In this document: positions 57,041 through 64,000 of the stretch, piece by piece
Layout of the letters: every line of letters begins with the position of its first letter
How positions within the stretch are numbered: position 1 is the stretch's first letter
Assembly (NCBI RefSeq): GCF_003258295.1
Contig: NZ_QKYN01000034.1
Location: 29,270-93,269, forward strand
Length of the DNA: 64,000 bases
Direction of reading: 5' to 3'
DNA from: Streptacidiphilus pinicola
Lineage (GTDB): Bacteria; Actinomycetota; Actinomycetes; Streptomycetales; Streptomycetaceae
The notes under the pieces: model-generated
What the model was told of the DNA's origin: nothing
Databases searched by the model: none
The model's input: only the letters and a program-made list of their open reading frames with translations
Made by a program: the position numbers and the translations under genes

Positions 57041-59749
57041 GTGGCCACTCAGGACAAGTTCGTCTTCGACTTCACTGAAGGCAACAAGGACCTCAAGGAC
57101 CTTCTCGGCGGCAAGGGAGCGAACCTGGCCGAGATGACCAACCTCGGTCTCCCCGTCCCTCCGGGATTCACCATCACCACCGAGGCCTGCAAGGTCTACC
57201 TGGAGACCGGCAGTGAGCCGGCCTCCCTGCGCGACGAGGTCAGTGCGCACCTCGCCGCCCTCGAGAAGACCATGGGCAAGAAGCTCGGCGCCGCCTCCGA
57301 CCCGCTGCTGGTCTCGGTGCGCTCCGGCGCCAAGTTCTCCATGCCCGGCATGATGGACACGGTTCTCAACATCGGCCTGTCCGACGCCTCGGTCAAGGGC
57401 CTGGTCAAGCAGTCCGGCAACGAGCGCTTCGCCTGGGACTCCTACCGCCGTCTGGTCCAGATGTTCGGCAAGACCGTGCTGGGCGTCGAGGGCGAGCTCT
57501 TCGAGGAGGCCCTCGAGGAGGTCAAGCGCGCCAAGGGCACGGTCAACGACCTGGACCTCGACGCCGCGGACCTCAAGGGCCTGGTCAAGACGTTCAAGAA
57601 GATCGTCAAGGACCACGCCGGCCGCGACTTCCCGCAGGACCCGCGCGAGCAGCTGGACCTCGCCGTCCACGCCGTCTTCGACTCCTGGAACAGCGACCGC
57701 GCCAAGCTGTACCGCCGTCAGGAGCGCATCCCGCACGACCTGGCCACCGCGGTCAACGTCTGCTCCATGGTCTTCGGCAACCTCGGCGAGGACTCCGGCA
57801 CCGGCGTCGCCTTCACCCGTGACCCCGCCTCCGGCCACCAGGGCGTCTACGGCGACTACCTGTCCAACGCGCAGGGCGAGGACGTCGTCGCCGGCATCCG
57901 CAACGCCCTGCCGCTGGCCGAGCTCGAGCAGCTGGACAAGAAGTCCTACGACGAGCTCATGACGATCATGCAGACCCTGGAGAACCACTACCGGGACCTG
58001 TGCGACATCGAGTTCACCATCGAGCGCGGCAAGCTCTGGATGCTGCAGACCCGCGTCGGCAAGCGCACCGCGGCCGCGGCCTTCCGCATCGCCGTCCAGC
58101 TGGTCGACCAGGGCCTGATCGACCTCGACGAGGCGCTGCACCGCGTCAACGGCGCGCAGCTGGCGCAGCTGATGTTCCCGCGCTTCGACGAGAACACCAA
58201 GGCGGAGAAGATCGGCCGGGGCATCGCGGCCTCGCCCGGCGCCGCGGTCGGCAAGGCGGTCTTCGACTCCTACACCGCCGTCAAGTGGTCCCGCTCCGGC
58301 GAGAAGGTCATCCTCGTCCGCCGCGAGACCAACCCGGACGACCTCGACGGCATGATCGCCGCCCAGGGCATCCTCACCTCGCGTGGCGGCAAGACCTCGC
58401 ACGCCGCCGTCGTCGCCCGCGGCATGGGCAAGACCTGTGTCTGCGGCGCCGAGGAGCTCGAGGTCGACACCAAGAAGCGCCGGTTCACCACCGCCGACGG
58501 CCGGGTGATCGAGGAGGGCGACCTCATCTCGATCGACGGCTCCACCGGCAAGGTCTACCTCGGCGAGGTACCGGTCGTACCGAGCCCCGTCGTCGAGTAC
58601 TTCGAGGGGACCCTGCACGCCGGCGCCGACGAGGAGGGCGGCCTGGTCAAGGCGGTCCACCGGATCATCGCCCACGCCGACTCGGCCCGCCGGCTGCGGG
58701 TGCGCGCCAACGCCGACAACGCCGAGGACGCGAGCCGCGCCCGCCGCTACGGCGCCCAGGGCATCGGACTGTGCCGCACCGAGCACATGTTCCTCGGCGA
58801 GGAGCGCCGCAAGGAGGTCGAGCGGCTGATCCTCGCCGACAACGACGCCGACCGCGAGGCCGCGCTCTCCGTGCTGCTCCCGCTGCAGAAGACCGACTTC
58901 GTCGAGCTCTTCACGGCCATGGACGGCCTGCCGGTCACGGTCCGCCTGCTGGACCCGCCGCTGCACGAGTTCCTGCCCGACATCACCGAGCTGTCGGTGC
59001 GCGTCGCCCTCGCCGAGGCCCGCAAGGACCCGAACGAGAACGACCTGCGCCTGCTGCAGGCGGTCCACCGCCTGCACGAGCAGAACCCGATGCTGGGTCT
59101 GCGCGGCGTCCGCCTCGGCCTGGTCATCCCCGGCCTGTTCGCCATGCAGGTCCGGGCGATCGCCGAGGCCGCGGCCGAGCGCAAGCTCGCGGGCGGCGAC
59201 CCGCGCGCCGAGATCATGATCCCGCTGGTGGGCACCGTCCAGGAGCTGGAGATCGTCCGCGACGAGGCCGAGAAGGTCCTCGCCGAGGTCAGCGCGAAGA
59301 CCGGGGTCGACCTGAAGATCGCGCTCGGCACCATGATCGAGCTGCCGCGCGCCGCGGTGACCGCCGGTCAGATCGCCGAGGCCGCCGAGTTCTTCTCCTT
59401 CGGCACCAACGACCTGACCCAGACGGTGTGGGGCTTCAGCCGCGACGACGTCGAGGCCAGCTTCTTCACCGCCTACCTGGAGAAGGGCATCTTCGGGGTC
59501 TCCCCGTTCGAGACCATCGACCGCGACGGCGTGGGCGCCCTCGTCCGCAACGCCGCGATCGAGGGCCGCAAGACCCGCCCGGACCTCAAGCTCGGCGTCT
59601 GCGGCGAGCACGGCGGTGACCCGGACTCGGTCCACTTCTTCCACGAGGTCGGTCTGGACTACGTGTCCTGCTCGCCCTTCCGGATCCCGGTGGCGCGCCT
59701 GGAGGCAGGCCGCGCCGCCATCGAGACGGCGGGCAGCGACTCGCGCTGA
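57041..59749 (+). CDS. ppdK: Pyruvate, phosphate dikinase
   Basis: 902 residues from the GTG at 57041. The order is the ATP-grasp nucleotide-binding domain (GGKGANLAEMTNLGLPVPPGFTITTEAC), the phosphohistidine domain with GGKTSHAAVVARGMGKTCVCG (catalytic His ~455), and the PEP/pyruvate TIM barrel ending in GVCGEHGGDP (catalytic Cys ~853). It interconverts pyruvate, ATP and Pi with PEP, AMP and PPi, allowing gluconeogenic PEP formation. The ORF antisense to it is a codon-bias shadow. Confidence 0.97.
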   Translation: MATQDKFVFDFTEGNKDLKDLLGGKGANLAEMTNLGLPVPPGFTITTEACKVYLETGSEPASLRDEVSAHLAALEKTMGKKLGAASDPLLVSVRSGAKFSMPGMMDTVLNIGLSDASVKGLVKQSGNERFAWDSYRRLVQMFGKTVLGVEGELFEEALEEVKRAKGTVNDLDLDAADLKGLVKTFKKIVKDHAGRDFPQDPREQLDLAVHAVFDSWNSDRAKLYRRQERIPHDLATAVNVCSMVFGNLGEDSGTGVAFTRDPASGHQGVYGDYLSNAQGEDVVAGIRNALPLAELEQLDKKSYDELMTIMQTLENHYRDLCDIEFTIERGKLWMLQTRVGKRTAAAAFRIAVQLVDQGLIDLDEALHRVNGAQLAQLMFPRFDENTKAEKIGRGIAASPGAAVGKAVFDSYTAVKWSRSGEKVILVRRETNPDDLDGMIAAQGILTSRGGKTSHAAVVARGMGKTCVCGAEELEVDTKKRRFTTADGRVIEEGDLISIDGSTGKVYLGEVPVVPSPVVEYFEGTLHAGADEEGGLVKAVHRIIAHADSARRLRVRANADNAEDASRARRYGAQGIGLCRTEHMFLGEERRKEVERLILADNDADREAALSVLLPLQKTDFVELFTAMDGLPVTVRLLDPPLHEFLPDITELSVRVALAEARKDPNENDLRLLQAVHRLHEQNPMLGLRGVRLGLVIPGLFAMQVRAIAEAAAERKLAGGDPRAEIMIPLVGTVQELEIVRDEAEKVLAEVSAKTGVDLKIALGTMIELPRAAVTAGQIAEAAEFFSFGTNDLTQTVWGFSRDDVEASFFTAYLEKGIFGVSPFETIDRDGVGALVRNAAIEGRKTRPDLKLGVCGEHGGDPDSVHFFHEVGLDYVSCSPFRIPVARLEAGRAAIETAGSDSR

Positions 59750-59868
59750 CAAACCCTCACCCGGTCCTCACCTCACCGGGTGCCAGCGCGAGGTATGCCC
59801 CTCCGACGTCACACCGTCCCCGACCAAGGCGGAAGTTGATGCAAGGGGGAGGGGCCGCTGCCCGCACC

Positions 59869-59960
59869 TGCTCCGTCGCGGAGCTCGGCGCAGAGTAGCC
59901 GCGACGGAAACCCGCCCGAGCGGGGCACGGACAACGGCGTCCGTCCCCGCTCGGGCTTTT
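59869..59960 (+). ncRNA. Candidate structured RNA ending in an intrinsic terminator
   Basis: TCCGTCGCGG pairs with CCGCGACGGA around a 17-base loop. A few bases later CCCGAGCGGGG and ACGGAC pair with GTCCGT and CCCCGCTCGGG, followed by CTTTTGTTGT. The second hairpin is the most conventional rho-independent terminator in the window. It lies ~165 bases after the ppdK stop, so it may end the ppdK transcript or a separate small RNA that begins in the G-rich stretch near 59835. No known RNA family is recognised. Confidence 0.4.
59915..59960 (+). terminator. Intrinsic terminator with T-tract
   Basis: The stem CCCGAGCGGGG-C-ACGGAC / GTCCGT-CCCCGCTCGGG with a six-base loop (AACGGC) is followed by CTTTTGTTGT. 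It is strong by base-pair count and by the rare T-run. Confidence 0.85.
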
Positions 59961-60224
59961 GTTGTCTCCGGGCGTCCTCGCGTGTCCTCGGACGTCTTCG
60001 CACGTCTTCGCACGTCCCCTCATGTCTCCGCGCGTAGGCGGGAATTCCGGAACCTCTCAGTTCGCTCTGAGGCTGCCGTCGCACTCTTGAACGCTGTCTG
60101 TCCGATCGCCTAACGTCTCGGAACGCAAGCGCACACCCCCAAACGTGGTGACACCAACGGGCCGCCTGGCCAGCGGCGTTGCACAGCCCTCCGCTTCTCC
60201 CCCTCGTTCGAGAAGGGCACCACC

Positions 60225-61196
60225 GTGCTTCGTTCCGCACTTGTCGCCGGCGCCGCGTCCGCGCTGGCCGTCGCCGGCTTCGTCGCCGCCGCCCCCGCCG
60301 GCGCCAGTGAGCTCGCCCCCCACCACATGAACCCGCACGCCGCGATGACGGCGGCCGCCAGCACCGCCGGCAACCTCGCCTACGGTGGCGGCAACGTCGT
60401 CACCGCGCCGACGGTCTACTACGTCTACTGGGGCAACCAGTGGGGCAGCTCCAGCGTCACCAACGACCCGTCGGGTGAGGTCGCCCTCCAGCAGAGCTTC
60501 TTCTCGCACGCCTACGGCAGCGGCGACACGTTCTTCACCTCGCAGACCCAGTACTGCCAGGGCGTGGCCACCGGTACCACCCAGTGCAACGGCGCCGGCA
60601 CCCCCGTCGGCCACCCGGCGTCGAGCCCCCTCGGTGGCACCTGGCTGGACAGCTCCAGCAAGACCCCCAGCCGCCCCAGCACCTCCGCGATCGCCGCCGA
60701 GGCGGTCAAGGCGGCGGCCCACTTCGGCGTCTCCGGTGACAACGTCCAGATCGTCGTCGACCTGCCGCACGGTGTGGTGCCCTCGGGCTTCAAGACCTCC
60801 TACTGTGCCTGGCACGACCACACCACGACCGCCTCCGGCGCGGACCTGCCCTACACCAACATGCCCTACATCACCGACGCGGGTTCGGGCTGCGGCGCGA
60901 ACTTCGTCGGCACCGGCTCCTCCGGTGTGAACGGCGCGGACGAGGGCATCACCATCGTCGGCGGCCACGAGTACGCCGAGACGCTGACCGACCCGGCGCC
61001 CAGCAGCGGCTGGGTCGACAGCTCGGGCGCGGAGACGGGCGACAAGTGCGCCTGGATCTCCAGCGGCCAGGGCGCCTCGCAGATCATCAGCCTGAACGGC
61101 GCGAACTTCGCCGTCCAGTCGCTGTGGAGCAACAACTTCTCTGGCGGTGCCGGCGGTTGCGTGGTGTCCTACACCAGCGCGAGCAACCAGCACTGA
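60225..61196 (+). CDS. Secreted protein with HExxE motif, possible metalloprotease or Phi-1/EXORDIUM-like
   Basis: 323 residues with a GTG start. A Sec signal peptide (SALVAGAASALAVAGFVAAAPAGA, cleavage near 29) is present. The mature part is Gly/Ser/Thr-rich and contains YYVYWGNQWGS, paired cysteines (YCQG...QCNG, SYCAWHDH, SGCGAN, KCAWI, GGCVV) and GGHEYAETLTDPAPSSGW (~246-262). That segment looks like a metal-binding HEYxE site of the kind found in Phi-1/EXORDIUM-related secreted proteins. I cannot name a substrate. A lipoprotein gene follows 70 bp downstream. Confidence 0.7.
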   Translation: MLRSALVAGAASALAVAGFVAAAPAGASELAPHHMNPHAAMTAAASTAGNLAYGGGNVVTAPTVYYVYWGNQWGSSSVTNDPSGEVALQQSFFSHAYGSGDTFFTSQTQYCQGVATGTTQCNGAGTPVGHPASSPLGGTWLDSSSKTPSRPSTSAIAAEAVKAAAHFGVSGDNVQIVVDLPHGVVPSGFKTSYCAWHDHTTTASGADLPYTNMPYITDAGSGCGANFVGTGSSGVNGADEGITIVGGHEYAETLTDPAPSSGWVDSSGAETGDKCAWISSGQGASQIISLNGANFAVQSLWSNNFSGGAGGCVVSYTSASNQH

Positions 61197-61266
61197 CGTC
61201 GCACCACCCCGTCGTAGGCCGGGCCCCGAGGGGTTCGGCCTACGGCCGCATCCGAGGAGTCCTGTC

Positions 61267-61725
61267 GTGAACCGAGCCCTGCGAATCCTGCCCCTGGCGG
61301 CCGTGGCCCTGCTGACCGCTTGCAGCGGCGGCACGTCCACCCCGTCCGCCGCGCCGAGCGCGGCTCCCGCGGTTCCCTCCGCGACGGCGACGACCGCGAC
61401 CACCGCGCTGCCCGCGTGCGCGAAGCTCCCGGACCCGGTGCTGCCGCACTCGGCGGGGGAGCTCACGGAACAGCAGGCCGGCGTCTACTGCCTGCCCCGC
61501 GGCCAGCGGGTCGACATATTCCTCACCGCCGCGAAGAGCGGCGACGCCTGGCGCCCGGTGCAGTCCTCCGCCACGATCCTCGCCCCGGCCAACACGGGCG
61601 TCATGACCGCCCCCCTCGGCGTCACCCCGGCCATGTTCTACGGCACCACCGACGGCACGTCGGTCCTCACCAGCTCAGCCGCCTCCGGCAAGACCTGGAA
61701 GGTCACCATCGTCGTCAAGGGGTAG
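61267..61725 (+). CDS. Putative lipoprotein
   Basis: 152 residues from the GTG at 61267 with GAGGAG upstream. The signal ends in a lipobox (AVALLTAC, Cys at ~19), followed by a long Ala/Ser/Thr/Pro linker (~20-48) and a small globular domain with two more cysteines (LPACAKLP and VYCLPRG). The protein would be anchored on the outer face of the membrane. No family is recognised. Confidence 0.75.
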   Translation: MNRALRILPLAAVALLTACSGGTSTPSAAPSAAPAVPSATATTATTALPACAKLPDPVLPHSAGELTEQQAGVYCLPRGQRVDIFLTAAKSGDAWRPVQSSATILAPANTGVMTAPLGVTPAMFYGTTDGTSVLTSSAASGKTWKVTIVVKG

Positions 61726-61736
61726 TCGCACTCTTC

Positions 61737-61781
61737 AGGGGCGCGAGTAACAGCCGCACATCAGCGGAGCCTCGCGCCCCT
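61737..61781. terminator. GGGGCGCGAG hairpin between lipoprotein and GNAT genes
   Basis: AGGGGCGCGAG and CTCGCGCCCCT form an 11-bp stem 11 bp after the lipoprotein stop, between convergent genes. It is a divergent member of the GGGGCGCGGGG palindrome family and probably a bidirectional terminator. Confidence 0.7.
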
Positions 61782-61787
61782 GTTCGG

Positions 61788-62477
61788 CTACGCCGAAATG
61801 AGGGGCCTCGTGTCGGTCACTCGGTGGCTCCGGCCCGCGGCGACGCGTTGTTCGAGGCCGGAGCGGACCAGGGGCCATTCCTCGTCGAGGATGGAGTAGA
61901 AGGCCGTGCCGCGGACCATGCCGTCCAGGCCGCGGGTGTGCATGCGGTGGACGCCCTCCAGGACCGCGCCGAGGCGTTCGATCGCCGCGCGCGAGCGCCC
62001 GTTGCGGGCGTCCGCGCGCATGGAGACCCGGCGCACGCCCCACGTCTCGAAGGCGTGACGGAGCATCAGGAGCTTGGCCTCGGTGTTGATCCCGGTGCCC
62101 TGGGCCCGCGCGGAGAGCCACGTGGCGCCGATCTCCGTCGCGTCGGGGATCGCCGTCAGCGGGTCGCCGACGGGGCCGCGGGGGGCCGGAGGCCAGATCA
62201 CCGGGCCCTGCCAGTAGTCCAGCTCCGTGAACCGGGTCGACCCCACCACCAGGCCGTCGCTCGCTCTGACCGTGACGAAGGGGAGGGCGCGACCCGCCGC
62301 CTGCGCGGCCAGCGCGTCTCTGACGTAACGTTCCGTCGCCTCGATGCCGTGCGGCACGGGCGTGAACGCATAGCTGCTTCGGTCCTCTGCCGCGGCCGCG
62401 GCAAGGGCCTCGATGTGGCGCTCAGTGAGCGGCTCCAGCCGCACGGTGCGGCCGCAGAGGAAGACGGGTACGGGCAC
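61788..62477 (-). CDS. GNAT-family N-acetyltransferase (RimJ/RimL-like)
   Basis: 229 residues with the GTG at 62477. The N-terminal TVRLEPLTERHIEALAAAA, central TEIGATWLSARAQGTGINTEAKLLMLRHAFETWGVRRVSMRADARNGRSRAAIERLGAVLEGVHRMH and C-terminal DEEWPLVRSGLEQRV match RimJ/RimL-type acetyltransferases of ribosomal proteins or small amines. The acetyl-CoA loop is the degenerate ARAQGTGIN form common in this subgroup. It is convergent with the lipoprotein gene. Confidence 0.9.
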   Translation of the reverse strand: MPVPVFLCGRTVRLEPLTERHIEALAAAAAEDRSSYAFTPVPHGIEATERYVRDALAAQAAGRALPFVTVRASDGLVVGSTRFTELDYWQGPVIWPPAPRGPVGDPLTAIPDATEIGATWLSARAQGTGINTEAKLLMLRHAFETWGVRRVSMRADARNGRSRAAIERLGAVLEGVHRMHTRGLDGMVRGTAFYSILDEEWPLVRSGLEQRVAAGRSHRVTDTRPLISA

Positions 62478-62932
62478 TTGGCCTTAGGTCCTTCGGCGGG
62501 TGGGGTCGGGAAAGGTGCGCCCCGCCGGCCGTGGGTACGGCGACGGATCGCGTGCGCCGTGCGGCGTAGCGGGGAGCGGGGGGACAGTGTGTGTCCGAAA
62601 GATGGCCGAGGCGGGAACGAGAGCGCGAAGGACAGCGGGCGGCCAGGTGAAGGCAAGGTGCGAAGCGAGGGTGCTGCAAGAAAGTGCTGCGAGAGGTTGT
62701 GCGGCAGTCTCCACGCGCCCTGCGCGGGCGAGAGTGGAGTGCAGCGAGAGGACCATACCGGGCCTGAGGGGTTAAGTCACCCCAGTCGCGCGAAACCGAC
62801 GTGCACGGCGTGTCTCCGGGGCGCATGGCCTCGGTTCGCACTCCGAATTGGGGAATGAACCCTGGTTCCGGGATGCTGGAACCAGGGTACTGGAAGCTGT
62901 TTCGACAGCCTGACGACGGGAGTGGACCCCAG
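62478..62932 (+). promoter_or_regulatory. Intergenic region upstream of the PAC2 gene
   Basis: 455 bp between the divergent GNAT and PAC2 genes. The first ~280 bp are purine-rich on the plus strand and contain a 91-codon frame (62500-62775) without family resemblance or normal codon bias, which I do not call. The 3' part holds the inverted repeat at 62859-62888. GGGAG precedes the GTG at 62933. Confidence 0.4.
62859..62888. promoter_or_regulatory. 11-bp inverted repeat upstream of the PAC2 gene
   Basis: ACCCTGGTTCC, an 8-bp spacer and GGAACCAGGGT form a perfect inverted repeat that ends 44 bp before the PAC2 start. It may be an operator or a 5'-UTR hairpin. Confidence 0.55.
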
Positions 62933-63844
62933 GTGCTGGAACCGGAGGGGCTGTACGCGTTCGAGCCGGACGCCGAGGAGCTGGCCGCGGACGCCTCGAT
63001 CCTGCTGCACTTCTTCGACGGCTTCATGGACGCCGGGGAGACCGGCGAGCAGATCGTCGCGGAGTTGCTGGAGGACCCGGACCGCCGGCTGGTCGCCCGC
63101 TTCGACGCCGACCGGCTGGTCGACTACCGCGCTCGTCGCCCCACGATGCTGTTCGACCGCGACCACTGGGCCACGTACGAGGCCCCGACGCTCGACCTGT
63201 ACCTCGTGCACGACGCCGTCGGTGCCCCCTTCCTGCTGCTGTCCGGCCCGGAGCCGGACGTGGAGTGGGAGCGGTTCGCGGCGGCCGTGCGGCAGGTCGT
63301 CGAGCGCCTGGGCGTGCGGCTCGCGGTGACCTTCCACGGGGTGCCGATGGGCGTCCCGCACACCCGCCCGGTCGGGCTGACCCCGCACGGCAACCGCAAG
63401 GACCTGATCGGTCAGCACCCCCGCTGGTTCGAGCAGGTGCAGGTGCCGGGCAGTGCCGGCGGCATGCTGGAGTTCCGCCTCGACGAGGCCGGCCACGACG
63501 TCCTGGGCTTCGCCGCGCACGTGCCGCACTATCTGGCGCGCACGCCCTACCCGCACGCCGCGGTGGCCGTGCTGGAGGCGATCCAGTCCGCGACCGGGCT
63601 GGTGCTGCCGGGCACGGGGCTGCGGGACCGGATGGACGAGGTCCGCGAGGACATCGACCGCCAGATCGCCGAGGGCGACGAGGACCTGCGGACGGCGATC
63701 CGGGGCCTGGAGCAGCAGTACGACGCGGTGGCGGGGGCGGCCGACCGCGAGAACCTCCTCGCCGAACCGGTCGACCTCCCCTCCGCGGACGAACTAGGCC
63801 GCGCTTTCGAGGAGTTCCTGGCCGAGCAGGGCGACACGGAGTAG
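62933..63844 (+). CDS. PAC2 (proteasome assembly chaperone-like) family protein
   Basis: 303 residues from the GTG at 62933, preceded by GGGAG. Frames reaching 62801 have no similar pattern. PAC2-family blocks are YAFEPD at the start, [41 protein letters not shown] and [32 protein letters not shown]. Actinobacterial PAC2 proteins are linked to the proteasome by homology to eukaryotic assembly chaperones; a function is not established. The C-terminal coding sequence (from 63815) is part of the large inverted repeat at the contig end. Confidence 0.85.
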   Translation: MLEPEGLYAFEPDAEELAADASILLHFFDGFMDAGETGEQIVAELLEDPDRRLVARFDADRLVDYRARRPTMLFDRDHWATYEAPTLDLYLVHDAVGAPFLLLSGPEPDVEWERFAAAVRQVVERLGVRLAVTFHGVPMGVPHTRPVGLTPHGNRKDLIGQHPRWFEQVQVPGSAGGMLEFRLDEAGHDVLGFAAHVPHYLARTPYPHAAVAVLEAIQSATGLVLPGTGLRDRMDEVREDIDRQIAEGDEDLRTAIRGLEQQYDAVAGAADRENLLAEPVDLPSADELGRAFEEFLAEQGDTE

Positions 63845-63979
63845 AGATTTCGCTCCCGCAGTCAGTCGCAACACCTCAGGGGCGCGGGGAACTGTCGCGC
63901 AGTTCCTCGCGCCCCTGAGGTGTTGCGACTGACTGCGGGAGCGAAATCTCTACTCCGTGGCGCCCTGCTCGGCCAGGAA
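63815..63979. repeat. 80-bp near-perfect inverted repeat at the right end
   Basis: Bases 63815-63894 and 63900-63979 are reverse complements at about 78 of 80 positions, separated by five bases. The left arm includes the last ten codons of the PAC2 gene, its 3' flank and half of a GGGGCGCGGGGAACTG palindrome. The right arm would read, on the minus strand, the same protein end with one substitution (FLAEQGATE versus FLAEQGDTE). Because adapter-like sequence follows, the right arm is probably a fold-back artefact of library preparation rather than a convergent paralogue. Confidence 0.7.
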
Positions 63980-63984
63980 CCGGC

Positions 63985-64000
63985 CTCGTATACACATCTC
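63985..64000 (+). other. Probable Nextera transposase adapter residue
   Basis: The final 16 bases, CTCGTATACACATCTC, match CTCTTATACACATCTC of the Nextera mosaic-end adapter at 15 positions. Such an A/T-rich string is foreign to the surrounding sequence. It marks a contig end with untrimmed adapter. Confidence 0.85.

Larger units (their letters stand above)
59750..60224 (+). other. Intergenic region with two strong hairpins, after ppdK
   Basis: 475 bp without a credible protein gene. It holds the hairpin at 59869-59909 and the terminator at 59915-59960 (listed separately), then a run of CGTCTTCG/CGTCCTCG-like near-repeats (59970-60020) and the promoter region of the secreted protein gene, with AGAAGG before its GTG. 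Confidence 0.5.

Noticed and set aside
56930..59752. 940-codon open frame on the minus strand opposite ppdK
   Set aside because: It is the codon-bias shadow of ppdK: low-complexity, Val/Asp/Leu-rich, with no ribosome binding site or family pattern.
62500..62775. 91-codon plus-strand frame upstream of the PAC2 gene
   Set aside because: Codon usage is not typical, no ribosome binding site is seen, and the protein is Arg/Gly/Ala-rich without family resemblance.
63944..64000. Convergent PAC2 paralogue at the right end
   Set aside because: Only ~10 codons are visible, all within the inverted repeat that runs into adapter-like sequence; an assembly or library artefact is more likely.

Overview
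The window is about 64 kb of very GC-rich DNA (my estimate is just over 70%). It has strong third-position G/C bias, many GTG starts, GGAGG-type ribosome binding sites and actinobacterial families (DUF3097, PspAB, mycothiol-dependent MDMPI, Zur, PAC2, TerB-like). The gene order around hrcA-dnaJ, phoH-ybeY, era, leuA, recO-uppS-zur-glyS and dusB-ppdK is that of Streptomycetaceae (Streptomyces, Kitasatospora or Streptacidiphilus). The genus cannot be decided from the window alone. No rRNA, tRNA, IS element, prophage or CRISPR array was seen.

Layout. Positions 1-2.8 kb hold the end of an unknown gene and a NarL-type two-component system with a small membrane protein. At 3.1-5.6 kb is a secreted two-domain pectinase (pectin methylesterase plus GH28). 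At 5.6-9.6 kb are DUF3097, a SnoaL-fused ECF sigma factor, an MDMPI-fold enzyme, PspAB and HtpX. At 9.7-20.8 kb is a conserved housekeeping run: hrcA (behind a CIRCE operator), dnaJ, rsmE, a tricorn-like protease, a HIT protein, rnz, phoH, ybeY and a CNNM/CorC transporter. Positions 20.8-33.5 kb are accessory: DUF2000/AraC, two MFS exporters, a broken SDR gene, MmyB-like and Lrp/AsnC regulators, two mosaic M20 amidohydrolases, a ribbon-helix-helix/DUF4097 pair, an LLM oxidoreductase and a GNAT remnant. Positions 33.5-35.8 kb carry a cytidine-deaminase-like protein, Uma2 and era. At 35.9-41.7 kb is a LacI-controlled glycoside operon (MFS, alpha/beta hydrolase, GH3). At 42.1-48.7 kb are leuA with a leucine attenuator, a TerB-like protein, recO, uppS, zur and glyS. 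At 49.5-52.2 kb is a second two-component system with a DUF4097 protein. Positions 52.2-63.9 kb hold NADAR, an MFS/XRE pair, dusB, ppdK, a secreted HExxE protein, a lipoprotein, a GNAT acetyltransferase and a PAC2 protein.

Regulatory DNA is well preserved. Readable elements include a CIRCE operator, a Zur box, a leucine-rich leader peptide with its attenuator hairpin, a 13-bp LacI-type inverted repeat, tandem sites in front of a ribbon-helix-helix gene, and a GATCCGTGC repeat pair with an exact 30-bp period that occurs both beside the Lrp/AsnC-MFS-M20 locus and beside the second M20 gene. A family of GGGGCGCGGGG palindromes closes many transcription units.

The right end looks technical. An 80-bp near-perfect inverted repeat is followed by 16 bases matching the Nextera transposase adapter at 15 positions, so sequence after about 63.9 kb should not be trusted.
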